Assembly: GCA_003223135.1 (NCBI GenBank) | Contig: QHXX01000102.1 | Span: 1 to 46,448 of the forward strand | Reading direction: 5' to 3' | Source: Acidobacteriota bacterium | GTDB taxonomy: Bacteria > Acidobacteriota > Polarisedimenticolia > Gp22-AA2 | Length of the DNA: 46,448 nt | Shown here: one piece after another, positions 8,277-17,529 of the stretch | Layout of the letters: every line of letters begins with the position of its first letter | Numbering within the stretch: the stretch's first letter is position 1 | Translations under genes and position numbers: made by a program | The notes under the pieces: generated by a model | The model's database searches: none | Told to the model about the DNA's origin: nothing | What the model saw: only the letters and a program-made list of their open reading frames with translations

Positions 8277-9551
8277 TCAACAGGTTGCGCCCGCCGGTTC
8301 GCCGGCCGTGAAGGATCGGCCGCCGGCAGTCCCGGAGCGCGCATCATTATTATTAGGCGGTGTCTGACGCGGGGCTCCGCTCTCCCCCCTCCCCCCCTCG
8401 ATGAGAGACAGGTACAGCCTCTCCTGCGCTCGCACCATCTCGTCGATGTCGAATTCCCCCAGGACCGATCGTGCCTGCTCGGTCAGGCTGCGGGCGAATC
8501 CCCGATCGAGAAGGAGCCGCTTGACGCCTGCCGCCAGACCCTCGACGTCGCCGGGGGCCCGCACGATCCCGGTCCGCCCGTCCTTCAGAATATCGGACGT
8601 TCCGTCGACCGAGGTCGCCACGATAGGGACCCCCGTGGCGATCGCCTCGGGCAGCACGCGCGGCAGACCCTCCCAGAGCGAGGTGTGCAACAGGACGTCG
8701 AGCGCCGCCATCACCTTGGGGACGTCGCGTCTCCAGCCGAGGAGGTGCAGGCGGCCGCCCAGATGGAGCTCGCCCGCGCGCCGCTCGACGGCCGCCCGCA
8801 GCTCGCCGTCTCCCGCCACGACAAAGGTCGCGTCCGGAACGTCCCTTGCGACTCGTGCGGCCACCTCGACGAAGGTCAGGGGGGACTTCTGCGGCTTCAG
8901 GCAGGCGACCATGCCGACAAGCAGGGCGTTTTCGGGGAGGCCGAGCTCGCGCCGCAGCCCGTTCCGCCGCGCCTCCAGGCCGGTGTCGTGGGATGCGCTC
9001 TCGAACTCGCGCAGCGCGACACCGCTCCTGATCAGGCTGACGCGGGCGCGAGTGAACAGGCCCAGGGCGACACCCTCCTCGAGGTTGGCGCGCGACACGG
9101 CAATGAAGCGGTCCGTCAGTCGCGCCGCCAGACGCTCGAGCGCGAGGAATGTCCGGTATTGAAGCCACGCCCGCGAGGCATTGAAGCCGTAGCCGTGGAT
9201 CGTGTGCACCACCCGGGGGACTGCGGCCAGTCGCGCCGCCAGTCGCCCGAGGATGCCCGCCTTGGACGAATGGGTATGCACGATGTCGGGACGCTCCCGC
9301 CGGAAGATCCGCGCGAGCGCGAGCAGGGCCGCGAGATCACGATCGGGCCGCACGCGTCGTGTCAGCGACGGCACGAACTGAAGCGGCACGCCGAGCCGCC
9401 TGGCGTCGTCGTCCAGGATTCCGCCCGGCCCGCACACCAGGCTCGGTCGAAACGGCTCCCCGAGATGCGACACGGTGTAGAGGGTGTTCTCCTGCGCGCC
9501 GCCCAGCTCAAGGAGAGTGATCACGTGGCAGACCCGGATGGTCCTCGGCAT
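8277..9551 (-). CDS. GT4-family glycosyltransferase
   Basis: 424 residues with the GT-B two-domain layout. N-terminal part: VCHVITLLELGGAQENTL with the Gly-rich acceptor loop, and IVHTHSSKAGILGRLAAR. C-terminal nucleotide-sugar half: GMVACLKPQKSP, FVVAGDGELR, LGWRRDVPKVMAALDVLL and the E-x7-E-like motif in SLWEGLPRVLPEAIATGVP. A low-complexity tail of about 40 residues follows the last helix. ATG 9551 overlaps the preceding asnB stop (ATGA); an upstream in-frame extension to 9596 would lie wholly within asnB. Last gene of the polysaccharide operon. Known: GT4 enzymes transfer a sugar to lipid-linked acceptors with retention of configuration. Donor and acceptor cannot be read from sequence. 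Confidence 0.9.
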   Translation of the reverse strand: MPRTIRVCHVITLLELGGAQENTLYTVSHLGEPFRPSLVCGPGGILDDDARRLGVPLQFVPSLTRRVRPDRDLAALLALARIFRRERPDIVHTHSSKAGILGRLAARLAAVPRVVHTIHGYGFNASRAWLQYRTFLALERLAARLTDRFIAVSRANLEEGVALGLFTRARVSLIRSGVALREFESASHDTGLEARRNGLRRELGLPENALLVGMVACLKPQKSPLTFVEVAARVARDVPDATFVVAGDGELRAAVERRAGELHLGGRLHLLGWRRDVPKVMAALDVLLHTSLWEGLPRVLPEAIATGVPIVATSVDGTSDILKDGRTGIVRAPGDVEGLAAGVKRLLLDRGFARSLTEQARSVLGEFDIDEMVRAQERLYLSLIEGGRGESGAPRQTPPNNNDARSGTAGGRSFTAGEPAGATC

Positions 9552-11458
9552 CAGGCCGCCTCGGACCTTGGACGCTTCTGTCTGGAACGCAGCCACAGTT
9601 CCAGGACCAAGAGGGTCCAGATCATCTCATCGTAATTGCGCTGACCCAATCGATGGATCTTCAGGACCGCCCCCACCGAGTCGGGATTCAAGTAGGCTTT
9701 CGACAGAGCCCCCGGTCCCAGGAGAAGATCGTGCGCCGGCTCGCGCAATCCGTTGCGGAACCAGTGGTCGATGGGCAGACCGAAGCCGGACTTGCGGGCG
9801 CGGCGGACGCTGTCGGGAATGCGCCCCCGGTAGACGCGCCTCAGGAACCACTTCCCTCCCTGACCCCGGACCTTCCACGACGCCGGCAACGCGGCCGCGA
9901 ACTCGACCACACGGTGATCGAGGAAGGGGCTCCTGAGCTCCAGCCCGAAGGCCATCGACGTGATGTCGGCCTTGAACAGAAGATCGTCCGGCAGATAATG
10001 CTGGAAATCGGCGCGCACGACGCGGTCGATGAGATGGGGCGATCCCCAGTCGTTCGGGATCATGCCGAGCGCCCGGATCGCGTCGATCCCCGCCACGCGG
10101 GCGGCGAAGTCGGGCCGGTACAGTCGCGTGATCCGACGCGCCCCCGGGTTGGCCATCCACAGCGCATTGCGCTCGCGAGCCGGCAGCTCCCAGCCCTCGA
10201 GGAAGCGCCGGATCCGGCCGGGATAGTTGCGCCGGTTCTTTTCCGAGGACAGCGCTTCGAGCAGGGCAAAAAACGGCGTGCGTGACACCACCCCCGGCAG
10301 CCAGCCGAAACGATCGGCCAGGAGGTGGGCGCGGTAGCGGTCGTAGCCGCCGAAGTTCTCGTCGCCGCCGTCCCCGACCAGGCCGACCTTGACATGACGT
10401 GACACCTCGCGCGCCAGGATCCACGACGGCACCACCGACGGGTCGGCGAACGGGATCTGCACGTGCTCCACGATCGTCGCGAGCGTGTCGAGGACGCTCT
10501 CCTCGATCGGGATCTCCTCGAGCGCCAGGCCGAACTGCGACGCCGCGGCACGGGCCCGCGGCAGCTCGTCGTAGTCCGACTCCGAAAACGTGACGGTGAA
10601 GGCGCGGAAGCTGCCGGCGTGATTTCGTCTCACGTGGTAGGCGACCGCCGCCGAATCGATCCCGCCGGACAAAAGGAGCGCCATTGGCACGTCGCTCCTG
10701 AGTCGCATTCGGACGGCGTCGTCCATCACGCTCTTGTAGCGCTCCTCGGCCTCCCCCGGGCGCCTCTCGGGCGCTGTGGCGACGTCCGGCAGCGACCAGT
10801 AGCGTTCGAGCCGCGTCCTGCCGTTCTCGTAGAACAGCACGTGCGCCGGCGGCACCTGGAGGATGGAGGCAAAGGCGGTCTTCGGGTTCGGGATGAAGCG
10901 CAGGGCCAGGACGTGATGGATCGCCTCCGGATCGGGCTCCGGCGAGAAGCCGGGTTCCGCCAGGAGCCCGCCGATCTCGGACGAGAAGCGCAGGGCGCCC
11001 CCCTCCAGGCGGTAGACCAGGGGCTTCACTCCCAGCCGGTCGCGCGCCAGGAGGAGCGTGCGCCGCCGCCCGTCCCACAGGGCGATCGCGAACATGCCGA
11101 CGAGACGGCGCAGGAAATCGGGCCCGTGGGCCAGATAGAGCTGCAGCAGGACCTCGGTGTCGCCCGTCGATCGGAACCGGACGCCGCGCCTCTTCATCTC
11201 TTCCCGCAGCTCGACGTGATTGTAGATCTCACCGTTCCACGACAGGACGACCTGGCCGTCCGGGCTCAGCATCGGCATGTGCCCGGCAGGCGACAGGTCG
11301 AGGATCGCCAGTCGCCGGCTCGCCAGGCCGATGCCCGGTGCGATGTGCTCTCCAGAGTCGTCGGGACCGCGGTGCGCCACCGCTTCCGACATGGCGCGGA
11401 GCGCGTTCGGGTCGGGGCGCCTCGAATCACCATACGCGATGCCGGCCAGGCCGCACAT
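9551..11458 (-). CDS. asnB: Glutamine-dependent asparagine synthase-like amidotransferase (copy 1)
   Basis: 635 residues. The nucleophile Cys2 follows the start (MCGLAGI), so initiation at ATG 11458 (GGGAGGT upstream) is firm. The Ntn glutaminase domain carries AVAHRGPDDSG, RLAILDLS and NGEIYNH. The synthetase domain has the ATP pyrophosphatase loop LLLSGGIDSAA and GDGGDENFGGYDRY. Known: AsnB-type enzymes in capsule and exopolysaccharide loci often amidate a sugar carboxylate rather than make free asparagine. Inferred: such a role here, because it sits between glycosyltransferase genes and a second, divergent copy lies at 21816. It follows the flavoprotein gene by one base and overlaps the glycosyltransferase after it. 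Confidence 0.92.
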   Translation of the reverse strand: MCGLAGIAYGDSRRPDPNALRAMSEAVAHRGPDDSGEHIAPGIGLASRRLAILDLSPAGHMPMLSPDGQVVLSWNGEIYNHVELREEMKRRGVRFRSTGDTEVLLQLYLAHGPDFLRRLVGMFAIALWDGRRRTLLLARDRLGVKPLVYRLEGGALRFSSEIGGLLAEPGFSPEPDPEAIHHVLALRFIPNPKTAFASILQVPPAHVLFYENGRTRLERYWSLPDVATAPERRPGEAEERYKSVMDDAVRMRLRSDVPMALLLSGGIDSAAVAYHVRRNHAGSFRAFTVTFSESDYDELPRARAAASQFGLALEEIPIEESVLDTLATIVEHVQIPFADPSVVPSWILAREVSRHVKVGLVGDGGDENFGGYDRYRAHLLADRFGWLPGVVSRTPFFALLEALSSEKNRRNYPGRIRRFLEGWELPARERNALWMANPGARRITRLYRPDFAARVAGIDAIRALGMIPNDWGSPHLIDRVVRADFQHYLPDDLLFKADITSMAFGLELRSPFLDHRVVEFAAALPASWKVRGQGGKWFLRRVYRGRIPDSVRRARKSGFGLPIDHWFRNGLREPAHDLLLGPGALSKAYLNPDSVGAVLKIHRLGQRNYDEMIWTLLVLELWLRSRQKRPRSEAA

Positions 11459-11459
11459 G

Positions 11460-12833
11460 CTAGAACCTCCCGGTGGGGCCGCTCATGGTACCCGCCCGAA
11501 GCACAGCCCCGCGGCCCTCGAGAGATCCGGAAAGGCGCCGCGCCAGCTCCATCCCGGCCTTGATGGCCCCCTCCATGGAGGAGTACTCCCACGACCCGAA
11601 CCGGCCGGCGGAGAAGATACCCGCCTCGTTCAGCGCCCGGTGCGCGGCGGGAAGGTTCTGCGCCCGGAAGCGGTCGTAGATGACATAGGCCGGATCGAGG
11701 ATCGACAGCCGCCGGTACACCAGGCGATCCCCCCTGCGGAGGATGCCGGCGCGGCGCAGGTCCTCGACGGCTCGTGACGTGACCTCCTCGGGATCGAACG
11801 GCTCGTCACGCAGGAGCGAGCGCTCCACGTACAGAGACGAGCAGCCGCGCGGCACCAGGCCTTCGGACAGGTTCGACGGGAACCCGACGCGGTAAAACGA
11901 GTACTCCTTCTCGGGAAAGTAGATCCAGTGAGCCCCCGACACCCCTTCCCGGTCGATCCCCAGGCTGAGGTTCAGGACACGTACCGCGCGCAGTCTCTCG
12001 CCGATCCGCGGCAGGTCCGAAGACAGCCCGCGCGCGATCTGGAGCAGGCGGTCGAGCGGGATGGTCGACACGAGCTTCTCGTACCGCACCACCCGGCCGC
12101 CCGCCAGGTGCACTGCCCGCGCCGTGGCATCCACCGCGACAACCGTTTCGCTCAGTCGCACCTCCGGGCCGCGCAGAGCCAGCGCCTCGGGCAGCACGCT
12201 GATCCCGCCGCGCCGCGGGTACAGGAACGTCGGGTTGTAGCCGAGCCCCCTCACGGTGGCGCCGAAGGCGCCGTCCAGGATCTCCCGGAGCGTCGGGCGC
12301 GGGATCGACCAGGAGACCCAGCCGCACTCGATGTCGTCGAGATCGGCCCGCCACAGCTTGGCGTTGTAGGGCAGAAGGAAATGCCTCGCGATCCCCTCGC
12401 CGAAGATGCGCTCGGCCCATTCGCGGAAGCCGATCGTCCCGAGGTCCGGCTCCCCCTCCGCGGCCCGCCGAATTTCGGCCTCGACGAACCCGGCCACGCA
12501 CTCCTTCACGACCTCCAGAGGCAGACCGTGCAGGTTCGCCTGGAACGGGTAGGGCGTGAACACGCCCTTGGAAAAGACCAGCGCCCGCCGCTCGTGCCGC
12601 GCGAAGGCCCGTGGCAGGAGGGCGTCGACAAGGGCGACGACCCGGGCCTCGCGCAGGTGCAGCAGGTGACCCGTGCAGTCGAAGGTGAAGCCCTCCTCGG
12701 TGTGCGTTCGCGCCAGGCCGCCGACCTCCCCTTCCCGCTCGATCACGAGGGACGGCGCGCCCAGGTGATACGCGGCCGACAGACCCGTCAGGCCGGCCCC
12801 CAGGACGACGACGGGATACGACTCGGCGCTCAT
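11460..12833 (-). CDS. FAD-dependent oxidoreductase, UDP-galactopyranose mutase/amine-oxidase-like
   Basis: 457 residues. Rossmann FAD motif VVVLGAGLTGLSAAYHL, then IEREGEVGGLARTHTEEGF with the GG doublet, and FDCTGHLLHLR, which resembles the UDP-galactopyranose mutase fold. Further matches are TPYPFQANLHGLP and the C-terminal FAD-binding FGSWEYSSMEGAIKAGMELA. Start at ATG 12833 with GGGGAG upstream; the in-frame extension to 12863 adds only an Arg/Gly-rich stretch. Known: members either interconvert nucleotide-sugar ring forms or oxidise/isomerise other substrates. Inferred: nucleotide-sugar modification for the glycan of this cluster. A protoporphyrinogen-oxidase-like reaction is possible but does not fit the context. 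Confidence 0.85.
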   Translation of the reverse strand: MSAESYPVVVLGAGLTGLSAAYHLGAPSLVIEREGEVGGLARTHTEEGFTFDCTGHLLHLREARVVALVDALLPRAFARHERRALVFSKGVFTPYPFQANLHGLPLEVVKECVAGFVEAEIRRAAEGEPDLGTIGFREWAERIFGEGIARHFLLPYNAKLWRADLDDIECGWVSWSIPRPTLREILDGAFGATVRGLGYNPTFLYPRRGGISVLPEALALRGPEVRLSETVVAVDATARAVHLAGGRVVRYEKLVSTIPLDRLLQIARGLSSDLPRIGERLRAVRVLNLSLGIDREGVSGAHWIYFPEKEYSFYRVGFPSNLSEGLVPRGCSSLYVERSLLRDEPFDPEEVTSRAVEDLRRAGILRRGDRLVYRRLSILDPAYVIYDRFRAQNLPAAHRALNEAGIFSAGRFGSWEYSSMEGAIKAGMELARRLSGSLEGRGAVLRAGTMSGPTGRF

Positions 12834-12867
12834 GCCTCTCCCCTGACGCGATCCCGCGCGCACCGTC

Positions 12868-13878
12868 TCACAGCGACATCTCGATGCGCCGCAGGAACAG
12901 CGCGACGAGGAGCGACGATAGGCCGATCCCCGCGAGCAGGGCGGACGCGACGGGTGCGGTGGACAGCATCATGACGATCGCCAGGCCCCCCAGGAACGCG
13001 GTCGCGGCCCAGGAGCACAGAACCGTCTGTCGCGTGGTCAGCCGCCACTTCCTGAGGCGCAGGGCGAAGTGGTCCGGGCTTCCGAGGAACACCGGCAGGC
13101 CGCGACGGAAGCGGACGTACATGACGAACAGCATGTCGAAGATCGGGACGCCCAGGATGACCACCGGTGCGATCGAGGCGACCAGGTTGTGGCGCGTGTA
13201 GGAGTTGTTCATCGACAGCGCTCCCAGCATCAGCCCGACGAACATGCTTCCGGTGTCTCCCATGTAGATTCGCGCCGGCTCGATGTTGTAGGGCAGGAAA
13301 CCGCAGAGCGCCCCGCACAGGGCCGCGAGCAGGACGGCATAGGTCTGCCGCCCGTTGACCGCCGCGATCAGGAACAGGATGAAGCACGCCGTGGCGGCGA
13401 CGCCCGCCGCCAGGCCGTCCATGACATCGATGAGGTTGAAGGCGTTGATGATCCCGAGAAGCCACAGGAATGACAGCCCGATCGCCAGCCACGGCGGGAG
13501 AAAGCCGAGCTTGATGTACACCGAAGCGTTGATCAGCGTGAGCACCGCAACCACCTGGCCGGCCAGCTTGATCCCCGGCGTCAGCACGCCCAGGTCGTCG
13601 ATGAGTCCAAGGATCAGAACGATGGCGCCGGCCAGGAGCATCCCCAGGACCTCGGTCGAATCGAAGCGCCGCGTCGCCGTCAGCGCCAGGAGGAACGACA
13701 GGTAAATCGCGAGCCCCCCCAGATACGGCACCGGCTGCGCCTGCTTCTTCAGGCGGCCGTCGGGTCGATCGACGATCCCGAAGCGCAGAGCGGCGGTCCG
13801 CATCAATGGCGTGGTGTAAAGCGAGATCACCAGCGCCAGGGCGAACGCCAGGCCGCAGGTGAGCAGCCATCCGATCAC
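12868..13878 (-). CDS. WecA/MraY-family polyprenyl-phosphate sugar-1-phosphate transferase
   Basis: 336 residues, about ten membrane segments. Family motifs in order: GRLKKQAQPVPYLGG (entry motif), GLIDDLGVL (Asp pair), NAFNLIDVMDGLAAG (catalytic Asp region), YMGDTGSMFVG and a terminal SPDHFALRLRKW loop in place of the HIHH of WecA. Known: these enzymes load a sugar phosphate from a UDP-sugar onto undecaprenyl phosphate, the first step of O-antigen, capsule or cell-wall glycan assembly. Inferred: priming enzyme of this locus, the only candidate in the window. Start codon overlaps the stop of the preceding glycosyltransferase (ATGA), with CGGGGAG before it. Confidence 0.92.
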   Translation of the reverse strand: MIGWLLTCGLAFALALVISLYTTPLMRTAALRFGIVDRPDGRLKKQAQPVPYLGGLAIYLSFLLALTATRRFDSTEVLGMLLAGAIVLILGLIDDLGVLTPGIKLAGQVVAVLTLINASVYIKLGFLPPWLAIGLSFLWLLGIINAFNLIDVMDGLAAGVAATACFILFLIAAVNGRQTYAVLLAALCGALCGFLPYNIEPARIYMGDTGSMFVGLMLGALSMNNSYTRHNLVASIAPVVILGVPIFDMLFVMYVRFRRGLPVFLGSPDHFALRLRKWRLTTRQTVLCSWAATAFLGGLAIVMMLSTAPVASALLAGIGLSSLLVALFLRRIEMSL

Positions 13879-15128
13879 TCCCCGCTCCGACCGGGACCGG
13901 CCGCGGCCCCGTCAGGCAGCCCGCGGCTCCGGTCCAGGAGCTCCTTGTACAGGTCGTCGATCTCGCGCACCAGCCGCTCGATCCCGAACTCGGCCCTCAC
14001 CCGATCCTGGCCCGCGCTCCCCATGCGCGCCGCGCGCTCGCGGTGGCGCAGGATTTGGGCGCAGGCGGAGGCCAGGGCCAGCGCGTCGCCGGGAGGCACC
14101 AGGAGCCCCGAGACTCCCTCCTCGACCACCTCCGGTATCCCGCCCACCCGGCTGGCCACGACGGGGGTCCCGACCGCCATCGCCTCGAGAAGGGTGATGC
14201 CGAACCCCTCCCACAAGGACGGCTGCACGAACACGTCGAGCGCACGCATGATTTCGGGCACGTCCCGCCGCAGCCCGGGGAACACGGTGCAGTGGCTCAC
14301 CCCTTCGCGCGCCGCGCGCTCCTCCAGGTCGGTCCGCGCCGGTCCGTCGCCGACGATCGCGAACCGGACCCTGGGCAGCTCGCGCAACAGCAGGCGTGCC
14401 GCCGCCAGGAAGACGGCGAGCCCTTTCTTCGGTTCGACGAGCCGTCCCAGCGTCCCGACCAGGAGGTCGTCCGCGGACGCTCCCAGCTCCCGGCGGACGC
14501 GCTCGCGCGCGGCCGTGTCGGGAAGCACGTCCGGGATCTCGATGGCGTTGCGCAGCGTGCGCACCACGCCCGGTCGCAGTCCGAATGAATGGATGGCCTG
14601 GCGCCGCACCTCCTCGGAGCAGGTGGTCACGGCGTCCGACAGCGGGGCCGTGATCCGCTCGGCCAGGCGCTGGTACCAGCGCATCCAGCCGAAAGTGTCG
14701 TGGTGCGTCGTGACCACGACGGGCACCGAGGCAAGCCGGCCGATGATGCGCGCCACGAGATTGGCCCAGAACAGGTGGCCCCGGAGGATCTGGATGCGAT
14801 CGCGCCGCAGGATCGACAGCAGCCTCCCGAAGGCGTGCAGGTCCCAGAGCCGCCGGGCGCCGAGCGCCAGGGCCCTGACACCGCGCGCCTCCAGCTCGTC
14901 TCCCAGGAGCCCCCATCCCTTGAGGCAGGCCACCGTGACCTCATAGCCGTCGCGCTGTAAGCGCGGCGCCGTCGTCAGGATGAGCTGCTCGGCACCTCCG
15001 ACCGTGAAGCCGACCGTCAGGATCAGGAGGCGCGGCCGGCCGGCGTGGCCCGCCGGGACCGGACGGGCGGCGGCCGGCTCCTCGGGGTCGTCCGCTGGCG
15101 CCACGGGCCTGGGACGGGAGGCGTTCAT
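13875..15128 (-). CDS. GT4-family glycosyltransferase
   Basis: 417 residues. After a Pro/Ala-rich N-terminal extension of about 30 residues come LLILTVGFTVGGAEQLIL (acceptor loop) and VVTTHHDTFGWMRWYQR, then the C-terminal donor half with GTLGRLVEPKKG, FAIVGDGPAR, FPGLRRDVPEIMRALDVFV and the E-x7-E motif in WEGFGITLLEAMAVGTP. Closely related in layout to the next two glycosyltransferases, suggesting gene duplication. ATG 15128 overlaps the previous stop and has GAGAGGAAG upstream. Cytoplasmic or peripheral membrane enzyme that should extend a lipid-linked oligosaccharide; specificity unknown. Confidence 0.9.
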   Translation of the reverse strand: MNASRPRPVAPADDPEEPAAARPVPAGHAGRPRLLILTVGFTVGGAEQLILTTAPRLQRDGYEVTVACLKGWGLLGDELEARGVRALALGARRLWDLHAFGRLLSILRRDRIQILRGHLFWANLVARIIGRLASVPVVVTTHHDTFGWMRWYQRLAERITAPLSDAVTTCSEEVRRQAIHSFGLRPGVVRTLRNAIEIPDVLPDTAARERVRRELGASADDLLVGTLGRLVEPKKGLAVFLAAARLLLRELPRVRFAIVGDGPARTDLEERAAREGVSHCTVFPGLRRDVPEIMRALDVFVQPSLWEGFGITLLEAMAVGTPVVASRVGGIPEVVEEGVSGLLVPPGDALALASACAQILRHRERAARMGSAGQDRVRAEFGIERLVREIDDLYKELLDRSRGLPDGAAAGPGRSGE

Positions 15129-16330
15129 CGCTTCCTCTCCAGGATCTCCCTGTACAGGGCCTCAACGCGCGCCGCGACGGCCTGAAGGGAGTAACGCGCG
15201 CGCGCGCCGCGCGCCGCCGCCTCGCCGAGCCGCCGCGCCGCGTCGCCATCGCGCAGCAGGCGGACGACCGCGGCGGCGAGCGCTGCGGGGTCTTGGGGCG
15301 GAACGAGCACGCCGGTCGCCCCGTCCTGCACCACCTCGGGGATCCCGCCGACTCGGCTGGCGACGATCGGCAGCCCCGCCGCCATGGCCTCCAAAAGGCT
15401 GATTCCGAACCCCTCGTAAATCGACGGCTGCACGAACAGGTCGATCGCTCCGAGCAGGGCCGGAACGTCGCGCCGGAATCCGAGAAAGACGGCGCGGTCC
15501 GCGATCCCCAGTCGCAGCGCCTCCGCCTCGAGCTCACGGCGCGAGGGACCCTCCCCCGCGAGGACCAACCCGCCCCGCGGGAACGCCGCGAGGATCGCGG
15601 GCAGGGCCCGCAGCAGGACGGCCTGTCCCTTCTCGGGCGACAGCCGGCCGACCGCGCCGAGGAGCGGATCGAAAGCGGGCAGCCCCGGTGCCTGGCGCGC
15701 CTGCGGGCGCGGCACGACGCACGATGTCTCGTCGATCCCGTGGCCGATGACGACCATCTTGCGGCGCGGCAGGTGCTCGGTTTCCTCCAGGAAAGAGGCC
15801 AGTCCCTCCGAGACGACGATCACCGCGTCCTCCATCGCGTAGGCCAGGCGCTCGAGGACCATGAACGGGTAACGCCTCCAGGTCCGGCGGGTGCGAAATT
15901 CGTCGGGGGCGTGCTTGGTCGCGACCACGCAGCGCGCGCCACCCAGGCGGCCGGCAAGGGCGCCGTAGAAGTCCGCCACATCCATGTGAGTGTGCACGAT
16001 GTCGATCCGTTCGCGCGCCACGTAGCGCACGAGACGCAGGAAACAGGCGGGATCGAGCTTGGCGCGCATTCCCATCGGCACGACATCCGCCCCGGCCGCC
16101 CGGAATTCGTTCTCCAACACCGGCTCACCCCGCAGCCAGGCGACACGCACCTGGTAACGACCCGGGTCCAGGACGGAGATCAGGCGCAGCACGGAGATCT
16201 CCGATCCGCCGGGGAGCAGCGTCGCGAGGACGTGCAGGACGCGGATCGGCGCGTCCCCGGCCCCGGCGGGTCCGGCCCGGTGGACGCGCGGACGCGCCCC
16301 GTCCGTGGCTCTCGCGGCGCCGGTTTTCAC
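15125..16330 (-). CDS. GT4-family glycosyltransferase
   Basis: 401 residues. Initiation at GTG 16330, which overlaps the preceding stop (GTGA) and has GGGAGG 6 bases before it; the much longer open frame to 17170 lies inside the previous gene in another frame. Motifs: VLHVLATLLPGGSEISVLRL, IVHTHMDVADFYGALAG, GAVGRLSPEKGQAVLL, LVLAGEGPSRRELE, LGFRRDVPALLGAIDLFV and E-x7-E in YEGFGISLLEAMAAGLP. Its last 90 residues resemble the next gene product most closely. Inferred role: chain extension on the undecaprenyl-linked glycan. Confidence 0.9.
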   Translation of the reverse strand: MKTGAARATDGARPRVHRAGPAGAGDAPIRVLHVLATLLPGGSEISVLRLISVLDPGRYQVRVAWLRGEPVLENEFRAAGADVVPMGMRAKLDPACFLRLVRYVARERIDIVHTHMDVADFYGALAGRLGGARCVVATKHAPDEFRTRRTWRRYPFMVLERLAYAMEDAVIVVSEGLASFLEETEHLPRRKMVVIGHGIDETSCVVPRPQARQAPGLPAFDPLLGAVGRLSPEKGQAVLLRALPAILAAFPRGGLVLAGEGPSRRELEAEALRLGIADRAVFLGFRRDVPALLGAIDLFVQPSIYEGFGISLLEAMAAGLPIVASRVGGIPEVVQDGATGVLVPPQDPAALAAAVVRLLRDGDAARRLGEAAARGARARYSLQAVAARVEALYREILERKR

Positions 16331-17529
16331 CTCAGACCTCCCGCGGCCCGCGCCGCCGGCCGCGCGTGGAGCGAGGCGATGGCCGCCTGTAGGACTTCGA
16401 AGCGCCGGTCCCAGGTGTTGCCGTGGATGAACGCCCGACGCTCCGAGCGCGCGTGCTCTCCTCCGGGGCCGTCGTTCTCGTCGCGCGCGTCCACGAGGGC
16501 GCGCGCGAACTCGTGCGCCGTCGCGGCCAGCCGGAGAGGCGCGCCCATCGCGGCCGTCTCCTCCAACGGCGTGGCCACGACCGGCAGGGCGGCGGCGCAG
16601 TACTCGTACACCTTGAGCGGGTGGATGGCATGCGTCATGGCATCGAGAACGAAGGGAACCATGCCGGCGTCGGCGGCGCGCAGGTACGACGGCAGGTCCG
16701 CGTAGGGGCGCGGCCCGAGGGCGCGGACATTCCGCAGGCCGCGCAGCGGACCCAGGCCGGTCCGCGCCGGCCCGACGAGCAGGAAGGTCCAGTCGGGGAG
16801 GAGGCGCGCCGTGGCCGCCAGGAGATCGAAGTCCAGCCAGCGATCGATCGCCCCGGCGTAGATGGCCCGCGGCCTCGGAAGTCCCCGCAGATCCTCCGGT
16901 TCGGCAGCCACTCCGCGTTGGAAGGCTTCCGGATCGCAGGCGTTGGGAAGGTGGAGGACGCGGCGCGCCCCCATGGCGCGGGCCCGCGTCGTGAGGCTCC
17001 GCGCCGTCGCCAGGACGAGATCGGCGCGGCGGCAGACTTCCCGCTCGAGCCCGGGGAACGTGCGCGGCGTATCGGGAAACGCCGCCGTGTCGTCGCTCAT
17101 GCGGTAGATCGCGACGTCGTGCCGCACCTCGTCGAGGAGCGCCAAGAACGGACTCCCGGTGGACAGCCACAGGATGTCGACGCGCTCGAAGCCGGCGCGG
17201 GCCAGAACACTCCTGAAGCGGGGCACGGTCGCGCGCAGCGTGGTGCGGTGCATGAACGGGAGGTCGAAGAGCGGGTACGGGCGGTACGGCAAGAGCGTCA
17301 TCGGGGCGTAGGCGAACATGCGGCCCTCGCGCAGGGTGTCACCGCCGCGCCGCCACAGGCCGAGGCGCCTTCGGGTCTCGTCGTTACTCTTGAGGAAGTT
17401 CAAAGGCGAGAGCGGACCGACGCACCAGGCGAGGCTGGCGCCCTGGCGCAGGAAGCGCTCGGCGTAGTGGTGCCCGCCGACGCGGATCGCGGCGCCCGGG
17501 GCGAACGCCTCCCACATCAGGACCTTCAT
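16327..17529 (-). CDS. Glycosyltransferase (GT-B fold, GT4/GT1-like)
   Basis: 400 residues. ATG 17529 overlaps the stop of the bi-domain oxidoreductase gene and has GGGGGGAG upstream; the extension to 17646 is not protein-like. The N-terminal half is less conserved than in its neighbours. It includes DILWLSTGSPFLALLDEV and a DVAIYRMSDDTAAFP segment typical of teichuronic-acid/TuaH-type glycosyltransferases. The C-terminal half is clear: IYAGAIDRWLDFDLLA, FLLVGPARTGLGPL, LGPRPYADLPSYLRAADAG, HPLKVYEYCAAALPVVATP. Donor and product are not predictable. Confidence 0.85.
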   Translation of the reverse strand: MKVLMWEAFAPGAAIRVGGHHYAERFLRQGASLAWCVGPLSPLNFLKSNDETRRRLGLWRRGGDTLREGRMFAYAPMTLLPYRPYPLFDLPFMHRTTLRATVPRFRSVLARAGFERVDILWLSTGSPFLALLDEVRHDVAIYRMSDDTAAFPDTPRTFPGLEREVCRRADLVLATARSLTTRARAMGARRVLHLPNACDPEAFQRGVAAEPEDLRGLPRPRAIYAGAIDRWLDFDLLAATARLLPDWTFLLVGPARTGLGPLRGLRNVRALGPRPYADLPSYLRAADAGMVPFVLDAMTHAIHPLKVYEYCAAALPVVATPLEETAAMGAPLRLAATAHEFARALVDARDENDGPGGEHARSERRAFIHGNTWDRRFEVLQAAIASLHARPAARAAGGLR